From: Cycas panzhihuaensis | Lineage: Eukaryota; Cycadophyta | Length of the DNA: 64,000 nucleotides | NCBI GenBank assembly: GCA_023213395.1 | Contig: CM041465.1 | Span: 63,805,741 to 63,869,740, forward strand | Direction: 5' to 3' | Shown: positions 62,995-64,000 of the stretch, piece after piece | How positions within the stretch are numbered: position 1 is the stretch's first letter | Layout of the letters: each line of letters begins with the position of its first letter | The notes under the pieces: generated by a model | What the model was told of the DNA's origin: nothing | The model's database searches: none | Seen by the model: the letters and a program-made list of their open reading frames with translations, nothing else | Made by a program: the position numbers and the translations under genes

Positions 62995-63001
62995 CTTGTA
63001 G

Positions 63002-63457
63002 TGATTCTTTTTACTAAAACTAGAATTTAGGTACAACATAGCTTAATTCAAAAAATAATGGAACATAAATTATGAGAATAAGAGCATAATATAGATGAAT
63101 ATCTCTAAGTATAAATTAATTACAAGTACTAAATAAGTTATTAATAGAATACAAAATATAGGTAATAGCTCTAGAAATTACTAATAACAACCCTCACTAA
63201 TCGCTAATCCCTTCAAGGCAGGAATCCTCCTATGAATTGTAGCCCTAAGGCCAAAATATGTAGCAACCCTAGAGTCAAAAATGAGGATAAGAATACTTCA
63301 CAAGAAATAATAATGAATAATCCCCAAAGATCCCTATTTATAGGTGCTTAACTAAGACTAAAAGAGGTCAGCCAAGACATAAAGAGTTGCACCTAGAATC
63401 ACCTTTAGAAGTTGACCATAACCTATAGGTTGTCCAAACTCTAATGGGGTTACTTCA
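63002..63457 (-). repeat. Element C 5' LTR
   Basis: Element orientation: TGAAGTAACCCCATTAGAG to ...GAATCAC. Its first 150 bp match 58297-58451 ('ctatttataggtgcttaacta'). Confidence 0.87.
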
Positions 63458-64000
63458 ATGTGTCTATAACTATCAAGGATCAAGAGACTAGGGAGAAGGG
63501 GATTCTCTTAGAGATCTATTTTGATGTGTTGGCTTTATGATCACATCCCTTTGATGAGACTAAGAGGAGGACTAGGAGAGATTACTTTCATGTATCTAAG
63601 GATGACCAAGTGGCACATGAGAGAGATAATCCATAATAAGGTAGTTATTTTAGTAAGGAGTAAACATAGACCTATATTAAGTAGGATGACTGGGAGACAA
63701 CTAATAGATGATGTGTATAAGGGACTATCGATGTGGAGTGATGATGAGGTAGATGTGGTAGAGAGAGGAGAAACAAGAGAGGGAGATGGAGAGAGAGAGG
63801 AGACAGAGGTGGGACAAATAGTGGAGGTGATGGTGAGATAGGTCAAGGAGAGAGAGAGAAGGGGCATCAACCAGTAGAGAAGAGGGAGAGAGTAAGTAGG
63901 TTCTCATGAGAGTAGGTTGATCACCAGGTAGAGATAGAAGAGGCTCCATATAGAGCATAGAATTAAGATTAATAGATAAGCAGGGACAAGGAGGAGGGAG
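63458..64000 (+). pseudogene. PMD-like C-terminal fragment, from another T-family copy
   Basis: Plus strand. The frame 63521-63841 reads CWLYDHIPLMRLRGG, then RQLIDDVYKGLSMWSDDEVD and an Arg/Glu/Gly-rich tail. The first block resembles T2 QCWFFNHF-x-x-LAPSGG, and the second resembles T2 IDYTSYPYRSTRWDSDEEA (about 11378-11432). I infer a remnant of a further T copy running out of the window. The 3' end is unseen. Similarity is short, so confidence is moderate. Confidence 0.45.

Larger units (their letters stand above)
58297..63457 (-). mobile_element. Element C: decayed Ty3/gypsy chromovirus
   Basis: Minus orientation. 5' LTR 63002-63457 (456 bp), tRNA-Met primer site, gag, protease, RT, RNase H, integrase and a C-terminal chromodomain, polypurine tract, and the first ~155 bp of the 3' LTR (58297-58451). 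The chromodomain and domain order put it in the chromoviruses. The 3' LTR lacks its last ~300 bp. No target-site duplication can be checked because the left junction was deleted. Confidence 0.9.

Overview
The window is intergenic DNA from a land plant with a large, repeat-rich nuclear genome. It is built almost entirely of old, nested LTR retrotransposons. I infer a plant from plant-type Ty1/copia and Ty3/gypsy domain order, initiator-tRNA-Met primer sites, a chromovirus chromodomain, a plant mobile domain (PMD) ORF and a Tat-lineage-style extra RNase H. The species cannot be told. I see no intact host gene, tRNA or rRNA. Nearly all ORFs are broken by stops, many explicable as CAG/CAA/CGA/TGG decay (C->T and G->A). 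All coordinates and comparisons were made by eye.

The main family, called 'T' here, has ~2.6 kb LTRs. T2 (5999-19578, minus) is a complete copy with a GCTTC target-site duplication (TSD). T1 (20083 to ~58296, minus) is a second copy, reassembled from five pieces with other elements inside it. T3 (30099-36490, plus) is a truncated copy lying inside T1. T4 (1-2675) is an LTR, and a PMD tail of a fifth copy is at 63458-64000. T elements carry gag and a retropepsin. I see no reverse transcriptase or integrase. In their place are a PMD ORF on the opposite strand, with its own TATA-like box and splice-like sites, and a small stand-alone RNase H ORF of about 140 codons.

Inserted in T1 are: element A (21897-27430, plus, TSD TAGAA), a copia-type element with only a gag relic; a block at 29936-38335 holding T3, a giant hairpin repeat and a copia pol fragment; copia C1 (39986-45181, plus, TSD CTACC), which covers gag to RNase H; and copia B (48698-56261, minus, TSD GGTTA/GGTTG). 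A chromovirus, element C (~58297-63457, minus), truncates T1's 5' LTR.

The left end (2676-5998) is AT-rich DNA with one short copia-like LTR. The features most worth a second look are the antisense PMD gene with its own promoter, the RNase H module that sits on different sides of the PMD in T1 and T2/T3, the RNase H ORF of T3 that is still open over 140 codons, and palindromes kept in the LTRs while their sequence changes.
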